From: Desulfobacteraceae bacterium
GTDB lineage: Bacteria; Desulfobacterota; Desulfobulbia; Desulfobulbales; Desulfobulbaceae
Reading direction: 5' to 3'
Length of the DNA stretch: 14,503 nucleotides
Assembly: GCA_022837185.1 (NCBI GenBank)
Contig: JALHJD010000040.1
Span: 1 to 14,503, forward strand
The position numbers were made by a program, and so were the translations under genes. Every line of letters begins with the position of its first letter. Within the stretch, counting starts at the first letter, position 1. A model generated the notes under the pieces. That model was not told the origin of the DNA, did not search any database, and saw only the letters and a program-made list of their open reading frames with translations. Below are positions 14,294 to 14,503 of the stretch, in pieces.

Positions 14294-14503
14294 ATGATTA
14301 ATAAAGTGATCTTAATCGGCAATCTCGGCGCTGATCCGGAAATCCGCTACACCCAGAGCGGGACCCCGGTGTGCAATTTCCGCATCGCCACCACCGAACG
14401 ATGGAAGGGGCAGGACGGACAGCAGCAGGAGCAGACGGAATGGCACAACATTGTGGCCTGGAGGAGACTGGCGGAGATATGCTCCGAGTATCTTTCCAAG
14501 GGA
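14294..14503 (+). CDS. ssb: Single-stranded DNA-binding protein (SSB), 3'-truncated by window
   Basis: SSB coats single-stranded DNA during replication, recombination and repair. Only the first 70 residues are inside the window. They match the start of the OB-fold: [19 protein letters not shown], then [16 protein letters not shown] and the conserved [17 protein letters not shown] 14294 follows AAGGA (14284-14288) at five bases. The C-terminal tail with its acidic tip is not visible. The gene begins a new unit after a terminator-like element. Confidence 0.96.
   Translation, partial: MINKVILIGNLGADPEIRYTQSGTPVCNFRIATTERWKGQDGQQQEQTEWHNIVAWRRLAEICSEYLSKG

Noticed and set aside
1..14503. A mobile element, defence system or CRISPR array
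   Set aside because: No transposase, integrase, direct-repeat array, nuclease or toxin-antitoxin-like gene was found; all genes are core metabolic or housekeeping families on one strand with uniform composition.

Overview
The window is a densely packed, GC-rich stretch in which every gene lies on the + strand. Gene content and order (plsX-fabH-...-fabG-acpP-fabF-rpiB-glyA-nrdR-ribD), an EtfA that carries a ferredoxin domain, and an SPL-family radical SAM protein with no sign of sporulation genes suggest an anaerobic deltaproteobacterium (Desulfobacterota/Desulfuromonadota; a Desulfobulbales-like lineage is my best guess). This placement is inference from synteny and protein character; no 16S or other marker is present.

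Region 1 (1-8023) is a fatty-acid and phospholipid synthesis operon. It holds plsX (5' end cut off by the window), fabH, an acyl-CoA dehydrogenase, etfB, a ferredoxin-fused etfA, fabG, acpP, fabF and rpiB. Spacing is short (a 4-base ATGA overlap at etfA/fabG) apart from two gaps, before etfA (101 nt) and before acpP (153 nt). The position between fabH and fabG, often occupied by fabD, is filled by a complete acyl-CoA dehydrogenase/ETF redox module. This is the most interesting feature of the window: it places a flavin-based acyl oxidation/reduction system inside the chain-building operon. A hairpin with a T-tract follows rpiB (8061-8097).

Region 2 (about 8050-11192) holds glyA, nrdR and ribD, covering one-carbon/glycine metabolism, control of ribonucleotide reductase and riboflavin synthesis. 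A candidate glyA promoter lies inside the rpiB terminator. A 176-nt non-coding, possibly structured stretch separates nrdR from ribD. No other rib gene follows ribD.

Region 3 (11193-14228) has a good sigma70-type promoter, then yqgE/algH and a strong intrinsic terminator. Only 8 bases after that terminator's T-run comes the SD-less start of a cysteine-rich YkgJ-type gene, followed by rlmH (23S rRNA methyltransferase) and an SPL-like radical SAM gene, which ends before another terminator-like element. Region 4 (14229-14503) is the start of ssb, cut off by the window end.

No tRNA, rRNA, CRISPR array, insertion sequence, phage or plasmid feature was seen, and no gene-free stretch exceeds 300 bases (the longest is 198 nt, before ssb). 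Most of the window is ordinary core genome. The points worth a second look are the ACD/ETF module in the fatty-acid operon, the overlapping terminator/promoter before glyA, the terminator abutting the YkgJ-type start codon, and the SPL-like protein that appears to lack the usual hydrogen-donor cysteine.
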